A stretch of DNA of 64,000 bases from Thermosyntropha sp. (GTDB taxonomy: Bacteria > Bacillota > Syntrophomonadia > Syntrophomonadales > Syntrophomonadaceae): the NCBI RefSeq assembly GCF_017656155.1, contig NZ_JACDOH010000008.1, positions 37,753 to 101,752 of the forward strand, in the 5' to 3' direction. Every line of letters begins with the position of its first letter. Positions within the stretch are counted from its first letter, which is position 1. The notes beneath the pieces were generated by a model, which ran no database searches, was not told the DNA's origin, and was given only the letters and a program-made list of their open reading frames with translations. The translations under genes and the position numbers were made by a program. Shown here piece by piece: positions 24,956-34,484 of this stretch.

Positions 24956-26221
24956 ATGCAGGAATTAACAAGAATTGACCTACTTTTTCTTATAGCACTC
25001 AGTGCTACCTGGATTTTGCTTTTATATCATGTTTTTTTAACTTATGGCGGTTATCGCTGTTTTCTAAGAACTTTAGAAGCAGATGAAAAGAGTTACCAAG
25101 ATATTGTGGGGAATTTGCCTTTTGTAACTGTATTAGTGCCGGCCCACAATGAGGAGATGGTTATAGGAAGGACGGTAGATGCCATCTGCCGCAGTGATTA
25201 TCCTAAAGATAAGCTGGAAGTAATAGTAATAAATGACAGTTCGACTGATAAAACCGGAGAAATTTTAGAAAAAAAACAAAAAGAATATTCATTTTTAAAA
25301 GTTGTAACTTTAAAACCTCCATTAGGAGCCAAGGGAAAATCAAATGCTTTAAATAACGGATTTAAGGCAGCTAGTGGAGAATACATAATAGTATATGATG
25401 CCGACAATACTCCGGAAAGAAAGGCTATACGCTATCTGGTATCAACTATTATTTCTGATCCTAGATTAGGGGCGGTAGTGGGAAAATTTCGCACCCGCAA
25501 CCGGGATGTAAACCTGTTAACCCGCTTTATAAATCTTGAAACCATAAGTTTTCAATGGCTGGTTCAGGCTGGAAGGTATTACTGGTTCAGGCTTACCACA
25601 ATAACGGGAACCAATTTTATTATAAGAAGGGATATACTTGAAAAAGTTGGGGGCTGGAGGCTTGATGCCCTTACTGAAGATACTGAGCTTACCATAAGAG
25701 TATATAATGAAGGCTATTATATAAAATGGATTCCGGAAGCAGTTACCTGGGAACAGGAACCTGAAAACCTTAAGGTTTGGCTAAAACAGCGCACCAGATG
25801 GGCGCGCGGCAATATGTGGGTAATATCTTATTATATACGCAGGATTTTCAGTTTAAAAAGGAAAATAAGCTGGGATGTGATTTATTTTTTCTTTACCTAT
25901 GCGATTTTTTTCACTTCTGTGATAATTTCTGATGCAATATTTATATTAGGAATTACTGGACTAGCTAAGTTGTCGATAACAGGGCCTTTTGTTATTATAT
26001 GGATAATGGCTTATATTTTATTCATAATTGAAACCTTTATTTCTTTGAGCCTGGAAAGAGGGGAAGGAAACTTTGAAAACTTTTTGCTTACTGCCTTGAT
26101 GTATTTTACTTATTGCCAGCTTTGGCTTTATCTGGTTTTTCGGGCAGCATGGATAGCTTTGAAAGATAAAATAACCGGTAAAGGGTTTTACTGGTATAAA
26201 ACGGAAAGGTCGGCGAGATAA
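24956..26221 (+). CDS. Processive family 2 glycosyltransferase, cellulose-synthase-like (YdaM-like)
   Basis: The 421-residue protein has an N-terminal membrane helix and a GT2 catalytic domain with VLVPAHNEEMVIGRTV, the UDP-binding VYDADNTPE (DxD), the TEDTELTIRV motif and QRTRWARGN (the QxxRW signature of processive synthases). At least three C-terminal membrane helices follow. There is no PilZ domain, so c-di-GMP control must come from elsewhere, most simply the GGDEF protein two genes upstream. It is the polymerising subunit, with the BcsB-like protein as partner. The stop and next start overlap (TAATG). Confidence 0.92.
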   Translation: MQELTRIDLLFLIALSATWILLLYHVFLTYGGYRCFLRTLEADEKSYQDIVGNLPFVTVLVPAHNEEMVIGRTVDAICRSDYPKDKLEVIVINDSSTDKTGEILEKKQKEYSFLKVVTLKPPLGAKGKSNALNNGFKAASGEYIIVYDADNTPERKAIRYLVSTIISDPRLGAVVGKFRTRNRDVNLLTRFINLETISFQWLVQAGRYYWFRLTTITGTNFIIRRDILEKVGGWRLDALTEDTELTIRVYNEGYYIKWIPEAVTWEQEPENLKVWLKQRTRWARGNMWVISYYIRRIFSLKRKISWDVIYFFFTYAIFFTSVIISDAIFILGITGLAKLSITGPFVIIWIMAYILFIIETFISLSLERGEGNFENFLLTALMYFTYCQLWLYLVFRAAWIALKDKITGKGFYWYKTERSAR

Positions 26222-28242
26222 TGCGCAGATTGATGGCTTTTATTATTATAGTATTATTTTTAGGTTTACTGTTTTTGCCATATGGGGTTAGGGCAGAAGA
26301 ATTGGCAGATAACAGTACAGTATACAATATAAAAATGTTTGCAGAAGATATTGTTTTAAATGCTCCTATAAACGAATATTATTACTGGTTAGAACTAAAA
26401 CCTGGATTTTCAGTTAAAGAAGCTTCGATTATTCTTTCGTATTCCTGTTCAGAAACTATTATAAAAGAACTTTCTTCTCTTACCGTAAGTATAAATGGCA
26501 AGCCTATAGCTAGCACGCATATAGAAAAAATAGGGAAATATCCATCTTCTTTAAAGGTTAAAGTGCCGGCAAATATGCTGGTTAAAGGTATTAATGAGAT
26601 AAAGATTACTACCACTCAGAGAAGTATAGAAAAAACCTGCCAGGATGTAGATAATAAGGCAAATTGGGTTGTTTTGCATAATAACTCAGTAATTCACTTG
26701 GATGTATTAAACGAGCCGGCCAGCTTAAATGACTATCCTTATCCATTCCTGAATAATTTATCCTTGTCTCCCGTAAATGCCGTATGGTATTTGCCTTCGA
26801 ATCCGGGCAAAGGGGATATTGAAGCAATGTTTGAAATGGCGGCAGACTGGGGGGCTGATTTAAGAGGAGGCAATCTTGAAAACTTAAAAATAATTACAGA
26901 TAAAGCAGCAGGGTTGCAAAATCAGATTTTTATTTCTTCTGCTTTGAACAGTGACAGGATAAAAAAGGGTTATGGCTATATAAGTTTAGTCTCTGAGGGA
27001 AATAATCTTTATCGCCTTATTATAGGGGGAAATGATGAAGAAGGTTTACATAAGGCAATAAGCTTTGTAAGTTCAGATTTTATCAGACAGGCAGAAGAAA
27101 ATGAAATTACGGTTTCTGAATATATAAGGAAAAAACAAGATAAGAGCAGTGATCGGGAAAAGAGGAGCATAAACCTGAAGGATTTAGGATATGGGGAAAT
27201 AACTTTGGGAGGGGCATTTCACCAGCGTACAATGATTACGGTAAAGCGGCCTCCCGGATGGAATGTAGGCCCCGGGTCTTATATAGAACTTTATTTTAGG
27301 CATTCTGCTTTGCTTAATCCTGAGCGTTCGTCGGTTACGGTTTATATTAACGGAAGGCCCTTAAAGAGTGTTCAGCTTAACGGAAGCAATGCGGATAAAG
27401 GTGTTTTAAAGGTAGAAATTCCCCGGGATGAACTTAACAAATCATTATGGAACATAGAATTTGCTTTTTATCATGATATAGGAATGGCAGATTGCTCAAA
27501 AAGATATGAAGAGGTAGCCTGGTCAGTAATTGAGGAAAATACCCGGGTAGTGTTAACTTCTGGGAAAAACAGTGCAGTTTCCAGGTGGGCGGATTTTCCT
27601 AATTTTAATTTGGCCGGAGACAAGGTTTGTTCAATAATCCTGCCGGAAAATCCGGGAGATGAAGAACTTACTTTGGCTGCCCTTTTAGCTTTGCGCATGG
27701 GGCAGGTATATGGGAGCAATATAAAATGGAAGGTTGGTCTAGGAATTGAAGAATTGGATAGGAATGATAAAAACCTTATTGTAATTACGTGCCATAAGGA
27801 CGTAACCCGTCTGGCAGAGAAGGTTAAGGGGATAGCTTTCAGGCAGGGAGGTAAAAATCGTTTTGTATCAAATGATTCCTACAATATACCCGGAGAATAT
27901 ATCAAAAACGGGGTTATATGCCAGGTAATCGATAGAAAGCCTACCGGAATAATTTATCTAATTTCTTATCCGGAGGAGTCTGCTCTTAAAAATCTTGTTT
28001 CTATTTTTGCTGAGCCAGAAAAAATGGTTAAAATGCAAGATGAATTAGTATTGATAAATGTAAAAGGAAGAATTATGAATATTACTGCCAGTTCGGATGT
28101 TTCTGAGGGAAAAAATCCTTTTCATCTCAAGTCTTTGCAAATTCCTGAGGATAAAGTAAAACTTGTTTATTTAATACTGTTAGGTTTAGCTTTTATAGGT
28201 ACAGCGGTTTTAGCTGCAGTTTTGTGGAGAAAGAACAGGTAA
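26221..28242 (+). CDS. BcsB-like exopolysaccharide synthase accessory protein (YdaN-like)
   Basis: The 673-residue protein has an N-terminal signal sequence (residues 1-22), a long extracellular part and a single C-terminal membrane helix (about 645-668). Repeated beta-rich segments (LTVSINGKPIASTHIEK; SVTVYINGRPLKSVQLNGS) match the carbohydrate-binding modules of cellulose synthase subunit BcsB. It should receive or guide the polymer leaving the GT2 synthase. It is the last gene of the five-gene operon, and a terminator follows. Confidence 0.88.
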   Translation: MRRLMAFIIIVLFLGLLFLPYGVRAEELADNSTVYNIKMFAEDIVLNAPINEYYYWLELKPGFSVKEASIILSYSCSETIIKELSSLTVSINGKPIASTHIEKIGKYPSSLKVKVPANMLVKGINEIKITTTQRSIEKTCQDVDNKANWVVLHNNSVIHLDVLNEPASLNDYPYPFLNNLSLSPVNAVWYLPSNPGKGDIEAMFEMAADWGADLRGGNLENLKIITDKAAGLQNQIFISSALNSDRIKKGYGYISLVSEGNNLYRLIIGGNDEEGLHKAISFVSSDFIRQAEENEITVSEYIRKKQDKSSDREKRSINLKDLGYGEITLGGAFHQRTMITVKRPPGWNVGPGSYIELYFRHSALLNPERSSVTVYINGRPLKSVQLNGSNADKGVLKVEIPRDELNKSLWNIEFAFYHDIGMADCSKRYEEVAWSVIEENTRVVLTSGKNSAVSRWADFPNFNLAGDKVCSIILPENPGDEELTLAALLALRMGQVYGSNIKWKVGLGIEELDRNDKNLIVITCHKDVTRLAEKVKGIAFRQGGKNRFVSNDSYNIPGEYIKNGVICQVIDRKPTGIIYLISYPEESALKNLVSIFAEPEKMVKMQDELVLINVKGRIMNITASSDVSEGKNPFHLKSLQIPEDKVKLVYLILLGLAFIGTAVLAAVLWRKNR

Positions 28243-28264
28243 AAGCGCGAAAAAATTTAAAATC

Positions 28265-28300
28265 AAGGGAGGAAAACTTTGGTTTATCCTCCTTTATTTT
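28265..28300 (+). terminator. Terminator of the exopolysaccharide operon
   Basis: AAGGGAGGA pairs with TCCTCCTT, extended by AAAC/GTTT around TTTG, then TTTATTTTT. Confidence 0.75.
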
Positions 28301-28385
28301 TAGATCAATGAAATAGATAATACCTACCAAATTAATAGGAATTATGTTATATTAAAAAAGTAAAAATAAAACCGAGGTGAAAATT

Positions 28386-29303
28386 ATGCAGAGAGATGAC
28401 ATGATAAAACAGCAGATTATTAAAATAAAAAAAGAAAAATCGATTTTTATTATTGCTCATTACTATCAGCGGACGGAAGTCCAGGAAATAGCAGATTTTA
28501 TCGGTGATTCATATGCTATGGCTTTGGCAGCCAAGAAGGCTAAAGAAGAAAAGATTTTAGTAGCCGGGGTGGATTTTATGGCGGAAACAGCCGCTATTTT
28601 ATGCCCTGAAAAAACTGTTTTGTCGCCTGAACCTATGGCTACCTGTCCTATGGCCGATAGTGTAGACATAGATGAAATAAAGAAATATAGAGAAGAAAAT
28701 CCAGAAACTTTGATTGTAAGCTATGTTAATACTCCTGCTTCAGTAAAGGCGGTAAGTGATGTTTGCGTTACTTCATCTAATGCAGAAAAAATTGCTTCAA
28801 AACTTCCGCCTAACAGGCCGATTTTGTTTATACCCGACAAAAATCTGGCTGATTTTATTGAGAAAAAGATAGGCAGGAATATGGAAAAATATCCTTCTTT
28901 TTGTCCGGTTCATGCCAGAGTGAAAACTGAAAGTATAAGGTTTTGTAAAGAAAAATATCCGCAGGCAGAAGTTTTGGTTCATCCTGAATGTGCCCCTGAG
29001 GTAGTTAAAATGGCGGATTATACGGGCAGTACGGGCGGGATTTTAAATTATGCCACCCATTCTCCGAAGAAAAGTTTTATAATCGGAACTGAAGAAGGGA
29101 TATTTTATGCTTTAAGGCAAAAAAGGCCTGATGCTGAATTTATCCTGGCGGTTGACGAGCTTATTTGTCCTAATATGAAAAGCATTACTTTAGAAAAGAT
29201 TTTATACTCGCTGGAAAATGAAGAAACTGTGATAAAGGTTCCGGAAGATATAAGAGAAAAGGCATTTAATGCGCTTGATAAGATGATAAGATTAAGCCAG
29301 TAG
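28386..29303 (+). CDS. nadA: Quinolinate synthase
   Basis: NadA is a [4Fe-4S] enzyme that condenses iminoaspartate with dihydroxyacetone phosphate to quinolinate in NAD synthesis. The 305 residues show IIAHYYQRTEVQEIADFIGDS, DFMAETAAILCPEKTV, LVHPECAPEVV, STGGILNYA and DELICPNMKS. The three motif cysteines should hold the cluster. A GTG at 28377 is in frame, but GAGGTGA at 28374-28380 fits the ATG at 28386. nadB and nadC are not adjacent, unlike in many clostridia. The Fe-S assembly genes iscS and iscU follow closely. Confidence 0.95.
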   Translation: MQRDDMIKQQIIKIKKEKSIFIIAHYYQRTEVQEIADFIGDSYAMALAAKKAKEEKILVAGVDFMAETAAILCPEKTVLSPEPMATCPMADSVDIDEIKKYREENPETLIVSYVNTPASVKAVSDVCVTSSNAEKIASKLPPNRPILFIPDKNLADFIEKKIGRNMEKYPSFCPVHARVKTESIRFCKEKYPQAEVLVHPECAPEVVKMADYTGSTGGILNYATHSPKKSFIIGTEEGIFYALRQKRPDAEFILAVDELICPNMKSITLEKILYSLENEETVIKVPEDIREKAFNALDKMIRLSQ

Positions 29304-29329
29304 TGTGTGGAATGTAAAGGAGGATATTA

Positions 29330-29791
29330 ATGAAACTTTCTACCCGGGGAAGATATGGTTTAAGGGCCATGCTTGATATAGCAAGGCATACAGAAAAAAA
29401 TGAACCAGTTTCTATTGCAGCTATTGCACAACATCAGGACTTATCCGAGAGATATTTAGAACAAATTATGATGAGCCTTAAAAAAGCAGGCCTGGTCTAC
29501 AGCAGCAAAGGAGCTAAAGGAGGCTATACCTTGGGAAAAAAGCCGGAAGATATTACGGTGGGGGAAATTATAAGGGCATTAGAAGGAGAAATATCCCCAG
29601 TGGAATGTGTAAGCCTCCAGAAAAGTGAAGAATGCATTAGGGCTGACTTTTGTGTTACCCGCATAATCTGGAGAGAGGTTAGAGATGTTATAAATCAAGT
29701 TTTAGACAAATATTCGCTGGCAGATCTGCTAAAAGAGGAAAAGAATTTACAAAAGGAGGAGAACTATGCGGACGGTTTATCTGGATCATAA
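29330..29791 (+). CDS. iscR: Rrf2 family transcriptional regulator (IscR-like)
   Basis: The 153-residue protein has the Rrf2 winged helix (KLSTRGRYGLRAMLDIARH at the N-terminus, LSERYLEQIMMSLKKAGLV, KGGYTLGK). Three cysteines (Cys93, Cys102, Cys108) lie in the region where IscR binds [2Fe-2S], though the first spacing is 8 residues instead of 5. It precedes and overlaps iscS, so it likely senses Fe-S or cysteine status and regulates this operon. CymR, the cysteine regulator of Bacillus, belongs to the same family and is an alternative, since cysK is also in the operon. Confidence 0.88.
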   Translation: MKLSTRGRYGLRAMLDIARHTEKNEPVSIAAIAQHQDLSERYLEQIMMSLKKAGLVYSSKGAKGGYTLGKKPEDITVGEIIRALEGEISPVECVSLQKSEECIRADFCVTRIIWREVRDVINQVLDKYSLADLLKEEKNLQKEENYADGLSGS

Positions 29792-30932
29792 TGCTACTAC
29801 TCCGTTAGATCCTGAAGTATATAAGGTTATGGAGCCTTTTATAGTTGAAAATTTTTACAACCCATCTTCTGTTTACAGCAGATCCCGAAAGGTTCGGGAA
29901 AAAGTAGAAGAGGCGAGGGCTAAGGTCGCATCGCTTTTAAATGCATCACCGGAGGAAATTATTTTTACCAGCGGAGGCACTGAGGCTAATAATCAGGCTA
30001 TCATCGGAGGAGCAAAGGCTAATGCCGGGAAAGGACGCCACATTATTACTTCGGCTGCAGAACATCATGCGGTTTTAGATACCTGTTTACGTATGGAAAA
30101 AGAAGGATTTGAAGTTACTGTTTTACCGGTAGATGAATATGGCAGGGTTCTTCCGGAAACTTTGGAGAAGGCGATAAGAACGGAGACAGTTCTGGTTTCT
30201 ATCATGTATGCCAACAATGAAGTAGGCACTATTAATGATATTAAAACTTTAGCAGAAATTGCCCATAAGAACGGAAGCCTTTTTCATACTGATGCCGTGC
30301 AGGCAGCGGGCAAAATAAAAGTTGATGTGAAAGACTTGGGAGTAGATATGCTTTCAGTTTCTGCCCATAAACTATATGGTCCTAAAGGGATAGGCTGTCT
30401 GTATGTCAAAAAGGGAACTAAAATAGAAAGCCTTTTAACCGGTGGAGGCCAGGAAAATAAAATGCGGGCAGGAACAGAAAATGTACCGGCAATAATAGGA
30501 TTTGGCAGGGCTGCAGAACTGACCATTGAAAGAGGAACAGAATTGGAAAATCACATAAAAGATTTAGAAAAAATTTTGCGTGAGGGAATTAAAGAAAGGA
30601 TACCTGATATAATATTTACCGGTCATCCTGAGGAGCGAATTCCCGGATGTGTAAGCGTGTGTTTTAAATATATAGAAGGGGAATCCATGCTTCTTTTACT
30701 AGACCAGCGGGGGATTATGGCTTCTAGCGGCTCAGCCTGTTCTTCTAAGTCGCTCAAGGCTTCCCATGTTCTTTTAGCTATGGGTATATCCCATGAAATA
30801 GCACATGGTTCCCTGCGTTTAAGCTTGGGAAAGGATAATCGGATGGAAGATGTTGAGTATCTTTTGGAAGTTTTACCTCCTATAGTTGAAAAACTCCGAT
30901 TAATTTCACCATTATATCAGGGAGGGAGATAA
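29766..30932 (+). CDS. iscS: Cysteine desulfurase
   Basis: PLP enzyme that removes sulfur from cysteine for Fe-S cluster building. In the 388 residues, YLDHNATTPLDPEV opens the protein and SVSAHKLYGPKGIG carries the PLP Lys202. GSACSSKSLKASHVL holds the catalytic Cys325. AAAGGAGG just before the ATG at 29766 lies inside the end of the regulator gene (26-base overlap), and iscU follows after one base. Confidence 0.97.
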   Translation: MRTVYLDHNATTPLDPEVYKVMEPFIVENFYNPSSVYSRSRKVREKVEEARAKVASLLNASPEEIIFTSGGTEANNQAIIGGAKANAGKGRHIITSAAEHHAVLDTCLRMEKEGFEVTVLPVDEYGRVLPETLEKAIRTETVLVSIMYANNEVGTINDIKTLAEIAHKNGSLFHTDAVQAAGKIKVDVKDLGVDMLSVSAHKLYGPKGIGCLYVKKGTKIESLLTGGGQENKMRAGTENVPAIIGFGRAAELTIERGTELENHIKDLEKILREGIKERIPDIIFTGHPEERIPGCVSVCFKYIEGESMLLLLDQRGIMASSGSACSSKSLKASHVLLAMGISHEIAHGSLRLSLGKDNRMEDVEYLLEVLPPIVEKLRLISPLYQGGR

Positions 30933-30933
30933 G

Positions 30934-31314
30934 ATGTATTCTGAAAAAGTAATGGAACATTTTTTGAATCCGCGTAATACAGGAACAATTACGAATGCTG
31001 ATGGGGTAGGAGAAGTAGGCAATGCTTCCTGTGGAGATATTATGCATATTGAAATTAAAGTAAATAATGATGTGATTGAAGATATAAAATTTCAGACTTT
31101 TGGTTGTGCTGCCGCTATAGCCTCCAGTAGTATGCTGACTGAGCTGGTTAAAGGAAAAAGTTTAGCTGAAGCGGAAAAAATAACGAATAAATCAGTTGCG
31201 GAAGCTTTAGGAGGACTTCCACCAGTTAAAATGCACTGTTCCAATCTGGCGGCAGATGCTTTAAGAAAGGCTATTGAAGATTACCGCCGCAAGTTCGCAA
31301 AGGAAGGAGCATAG
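30934..31314 (+). CDS. iscU: Fe-S cluster scaffold protein IscU/NifU N-terminal type
   Basis: The 126-residue scaffold on which IscS builds clusters. The three ligand cysteines are in NASCGDIM (Cys33, with Asp35), TFGCAAAIASSSML and KMHCSNLAADAL. Length is normal for the stand-alone NifU-like form of anaerobic Gram-positives. One base separates it from iscS and two from cysK. Confidence 0.97.
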   Translation: MYSEKVMEHFLNPRNTGTITNADGVGEVGNASCGDIMHIEIKVNNDVIEDIKFQTFGCAAAIASSSMLTELVKGKSLAEAEKITNKSVAEALGGLPPVKMHCSNLAADALRKAIEDYRRKFAKEGA

Positions 31315-31316
31315 AG

Positions 31317-32240
31317 ATGATAGCAAAAGATATAACGGATTTAATCGGTAGAACTCCACTGGTTAAAATTAACCGTCTTAATCAGAATAAAAATACAGAA
31401 GTTTTAGCTAAATTGGAGTTTTTTAATCCGGGTGGCAGCATAAAAGACCGGATTGCTTTAAACATGATTAATGATGCTGAAAAGAAAGGTAAGATTAAGC
31501 CGGGATCCGTTATAGTTGAAGCCAGCAGTGGAAATACCGGCATAGGTCTGGCCATGGTTGCGGCAGTAAGAGGCTATAAGCTGATTCTGGTTATGCCTGA
31601 AACGATGAGCAAGGAAAGGCAGAATCTTCTTAAGGCATATGGGGCTGAGGTGGTTTTGACCAGAGGAAGTGAAGGGATGGCAGGAGCCGTAAGAAAGGCT
31701 GAAGAATTATGCCGTCAAAATCCTGATTATTTTATGCCTGAACAATTTAGTAACCCGGCTAATCCCAAAATGCATTATCTTACTACCGGAGCTGAAATTT
31801 TGGAAGATGCTGAAGGTAAATTAGACTACCTGGTAGCTGGGGTAGGAACAGGGGGGACTTTAACGGGAGCCGGCAAATATCTCAAAGAAAGGATACCTCA
31901 TCTTAAGATTGTAGCAGTTGAACCGGCTGATTCGGCTGTCCTGTCGGGCGAAAAACCCGGGCATCATAAGATTCAGGGGATAGGTGCAGGCTTTATTCCT
32001 GAAGTTTTAGATAGAGAAACAATAGATGAAATAATAAAGGTAAGAAATGAACATGCTTTTGAAACGGCAAGAAATCTGGCAAAAATGGAAGGTATTTTAT
32101 GTGGTATTTCAGCAGGTGCAGCTGTATGGGCAGCTTTAAAAATTGCCGAAAGTGTATCTTCATATAAGAGGATTGCCGTTATAATACCTGATACGGGGGA
32201 AAGATATTTGAGCACTGAACTTTTTGATAAAATATATTGA
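31317..32240 (+). CDS. cysK: Cysteine synthase A
   Basis: Makes cysteine from O-acetylserine and sulfide. The 307 residues contain FFNPGGSIKDRIALNM with PLP Lys43, EASSGNTGIGLAMVA, and GVGTGGTLTGAGKYL. It follows iscU closely, so cysteine synthesis is co-expressed with its consumption by IscS. No serine acetyltransferase (cysE) lies in the window. Confidence 0.96.
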   Translation: MIAKDITDLIGRTPLVKINRLNQNKNTEVLAKLEFFNPGGSIKDRIALNMINDAEKKGKIKPGSVIVEASSGNTGIGLAMVAAVRGYKLILVMPETMSKERQNLLKAYGAEVVLTRGSEGMAGAVRKAEELCRQNPDYFMPEQFSNPANPKMHYLTTGAEILEDAEGKLDYLVAGVGTGGTLTGAGKYLKERIPHLKIVAVEPADSAVLSGEKPGHHKIQGIGAGFIPEVLDRETIDEIIKVRNEHAFETARNLAKMEGILCGISAGAAVWAALKIAESVSSYKRIAVIIPDTGERYLSTELFDKIY

Positions 32241-32253
32241 TGGAGGCGTTATT

Positions 32254-34446
32254 TTGAAAAGGCTTGATATAAATATCGAAGGAATGAGCTGCGCAGGTTG
32301 TGCTGCCAAGGTTGAAAATAAATTAAAAGAAAAAAATGGGGTAAAAAACGCAGTAGTAAATATAGCTACTCATCAAGCAATGGTTGAATATGATGAAGAA
32401 GCAATAGATGTATCAGAATTAATTCAAACTATTGAAAATTTAGGCTACAGCGCTTACGCTCATCTTGATGAAAACATGGAGGATCTATGGTTTAAGGAAC
32501 AGGATAAAGAAAAAGACAGATTAAAAAAGCAGTTTATTTTTGCTCTAACTTGTTCTATGCCTTTTTTAGCTATAATGCTGGGGCATATATTTGATTTTCC
32601 TCTTCCTGACTTTTTATCGCGGGCAGAATGGCAGATTATTTTAGCTACTCTGGTGCAGTTTGTTGCAGGTTTTTCCTTTTACCGGGGTGCCTTTTACACA
32701 TTGAGATCCGGCGGGGCTAACATGGATGTCCTGGTGGTTTTAGGGACTACTACTGCTTATTTATACAGCTTAATAGCCGTATTTTTTATGCCGGGAGAGC
32801 CTTTATACTTTGAGGTCAGTGTAATGCTTATAACCTTGATTCTTTTAGGCAAATATCTGGAAGCTTCTGCGAAGGCTAGGGCTTCGGAAGCAGTTAAAAA
32901 ATTGATGGAATTAACGCCTAAAACGGCTAATATTATAAGAAATGGCATGGTAGAGGAAGTTCCCTATGAACAGGTTAGAAAAGGGGATATTCTTTTAATT
33001 CGTCCGGGAGAGAGGGTACCGGTTGATGGAGAAATCATTGAAGGGTATTCTAGTTTAGATGAGTCTGTGTTTACAGGCGAAAGCCTGCCTGTAGATAAAA
33101 AGGTAGGCGATAAAGTTATTGGAGGAAGCATAAATAAATTTGGAATTATAAAGGTTAGAGCCCTTGATGTGGGAAAAGACTCGATGCTTTCACGAATTAT
33201 AAGAATGGTAGGAGAAGCCCAGGCCTCTAAAGCCCCTATACAAAGGTTGGCAGATGTGGGGGCAGGCTATTTTGTTCCTGTTGTATTGGGATTAGCGTTA
33301 ATTACCTTTATCATGTGGTATTTCCTCCTTGACAAAGGCGATCTGGTTCATGCTCTTATGAATATGACAGCAGTTTTGGTTATTGCCTGCCCTTGTGCTA
33401 TGGGGCTTGCAACTCCCGTTTCTGTCATGGTAGGAAGCGGGCGGGCAGCTAATCTGGGTTTTTTAATCCGGGGAGGAGAATATCTGGAAAAAGCCCATAA
33501 AATTGATACAGTAGTTCTGGATAAGACCGGGACTATAACGGAAGGCACCCCTCATCTTACAGACATTTTTTTAGATAAATTTAAGAACCAGCCCCGCTAT
33601 TTAAATATTTTTAAACAGGCGGAAGCTTTAAGCGACCATCCAGTTGGTTTGGCAGTGGCAAAAGGAATAAACTTGCCTCCGGATATAGAATCAGACATAT
33701 CTTTTCAGGAATTTGCTGTAATTCCCGGACATGGAATAAAGGCTAGAGTGGACGGTGAAGATATTGTAATTGGCAATTACAGATTTATGAAGAAAGAAGG
33801 CATATCTGCCGGCAGTCTAGAAGAGCTTATTGAAGGTTATGAAAAAGAAGGCAAAACTGCGGTTATTATGGCAGTAGAAAATGAAGTGGCAGCCGTTGCG
33901 GCAGTTGCCGATAAAATAAAGGAAAATGCGGCAGAAGTTGTAAAAAGGCTTAAAAAAATGGGCATAGATGTATGGATGATAAGTGGGGACAATCTTGCTA
34001 CCTGCTTATCCGTAGCAGAAAAAGCAGGTATCGATAAGGTTATGGCTGAGGTCTTGCCAGAAGAAAAGGCTTACAAGATAAAAAGTCTTATTGCTGAGGG
34101 AAGGACTGTGGCTATGGTGGGTGACGGGATAAATGATGCTCCAGCTTTAGTTGCAGCTGATATAGGCATAGCCATGGGCAATGGAACGGATATAGCAGCG
34201 GAAACCGCAGGGATAATCTTAGTTGGAGGAGACTTAGCCAAGCTGCCTTTGGTAATAGAATTGAGCCGGGCTACGGTAAAAAATATTAAACAAAACTTGT
34301 TCTGGGCGTTTATATACAATATTATAGGAATACCTCTTGCTATGGCCGGATTTTTAAACCCGATTATAGCCGGTGGGGCTATGTCTTTAAGCTCTGTATC
34401 AGTGGTTCTTAATGCTTTAAGGCTTAAAAAAGTAAGGCTGAAATAG
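32254..34446 (+). CDS. copA: Copper-translocating P-type ATPase
   Basis: P1B-type ATPase that exports Cu(I). The 730 residues include one N-terminal heavy-metal domain with GMSCAGCAAK (Cys13, Cys16), the membrane CPC motif in VIACPCAMGLATP, the phosphorylation site DKTGTITEG, the SDHPVGLAVAK His-Pro motif and GDGINDAPAL. A TTG at 32224 gives ten more residues but overlaps cysK. GGAGGCG at 32242-32248 points to the TTG at 32254. No copper chaperone or CsoR gene is beside it; co-transcription with Fe-S genes may reflect copper damage to Fe-S clusters (inference). Confidence 0.95.
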   Translation: MKRLDINIEGMSCAGCAAKVENKLKEKNGVKNAVVNIATHQAMVEYDEEAIDVSELIQTIENLGYSAYAHLDENMEDLWFKEQDKEKDRLKKQFIFALTCSMPFLAIMLGHIFDFPLPDFLSRAEWQIILATLVQFVAGFSFYRGAFYTLRSGGANMDVLVVLGTTTAYLYSLIAVFFMPGEPLYFEVSVMLITLILLGKYLEASAKARASEAVKKLMELTPKTANIIRNGMVEEVPYEQVRKGDILLIRPGERVPVDGEIIEGYSSLDESVFTGESLPVDKKVGDKVIGGSINKFGIIKVRALDVGKDSMLSRIIRMVGEAQASKAPIQRLADVGAGYFVPVVLGLALITFIMWYFLLDKGDLVHALMNMTAVLVIACPCAMGLATPVSVMVGSGRAANLGFLIRGGEYLEKAHKIDTVVLDKTGTITEGTPHLTDIFLDKFKNQPRYLNIFKQAEALSDHPVGLAVAKGINLPPDIESDISFQEFAVIPGHGIKARVDGEDIVIGNYRFMKKEGISAGSLEELIEGYEKEGKTAVIMAVENEVAAVAAVADKIKENAAEVVKRLKKMGIDVWMISGDNLATCLSVAEKAGIDKVMAEVLPEEKAYKIKSLIAEGRTVAMVGDGINDAPALVAADIGIAMGNGTDIAAETAGIILVGGDLAKLPLVIELSRATVKNIKQNLFWAFIYNIIGIPLAMAGFLNPIIAGGAMSLSSVSVVLNALRLKKVRLK

Positions 34447-34484
34447 CCATTAAATATATTACAGGGAAGAGGGAGGTTAAAAAG

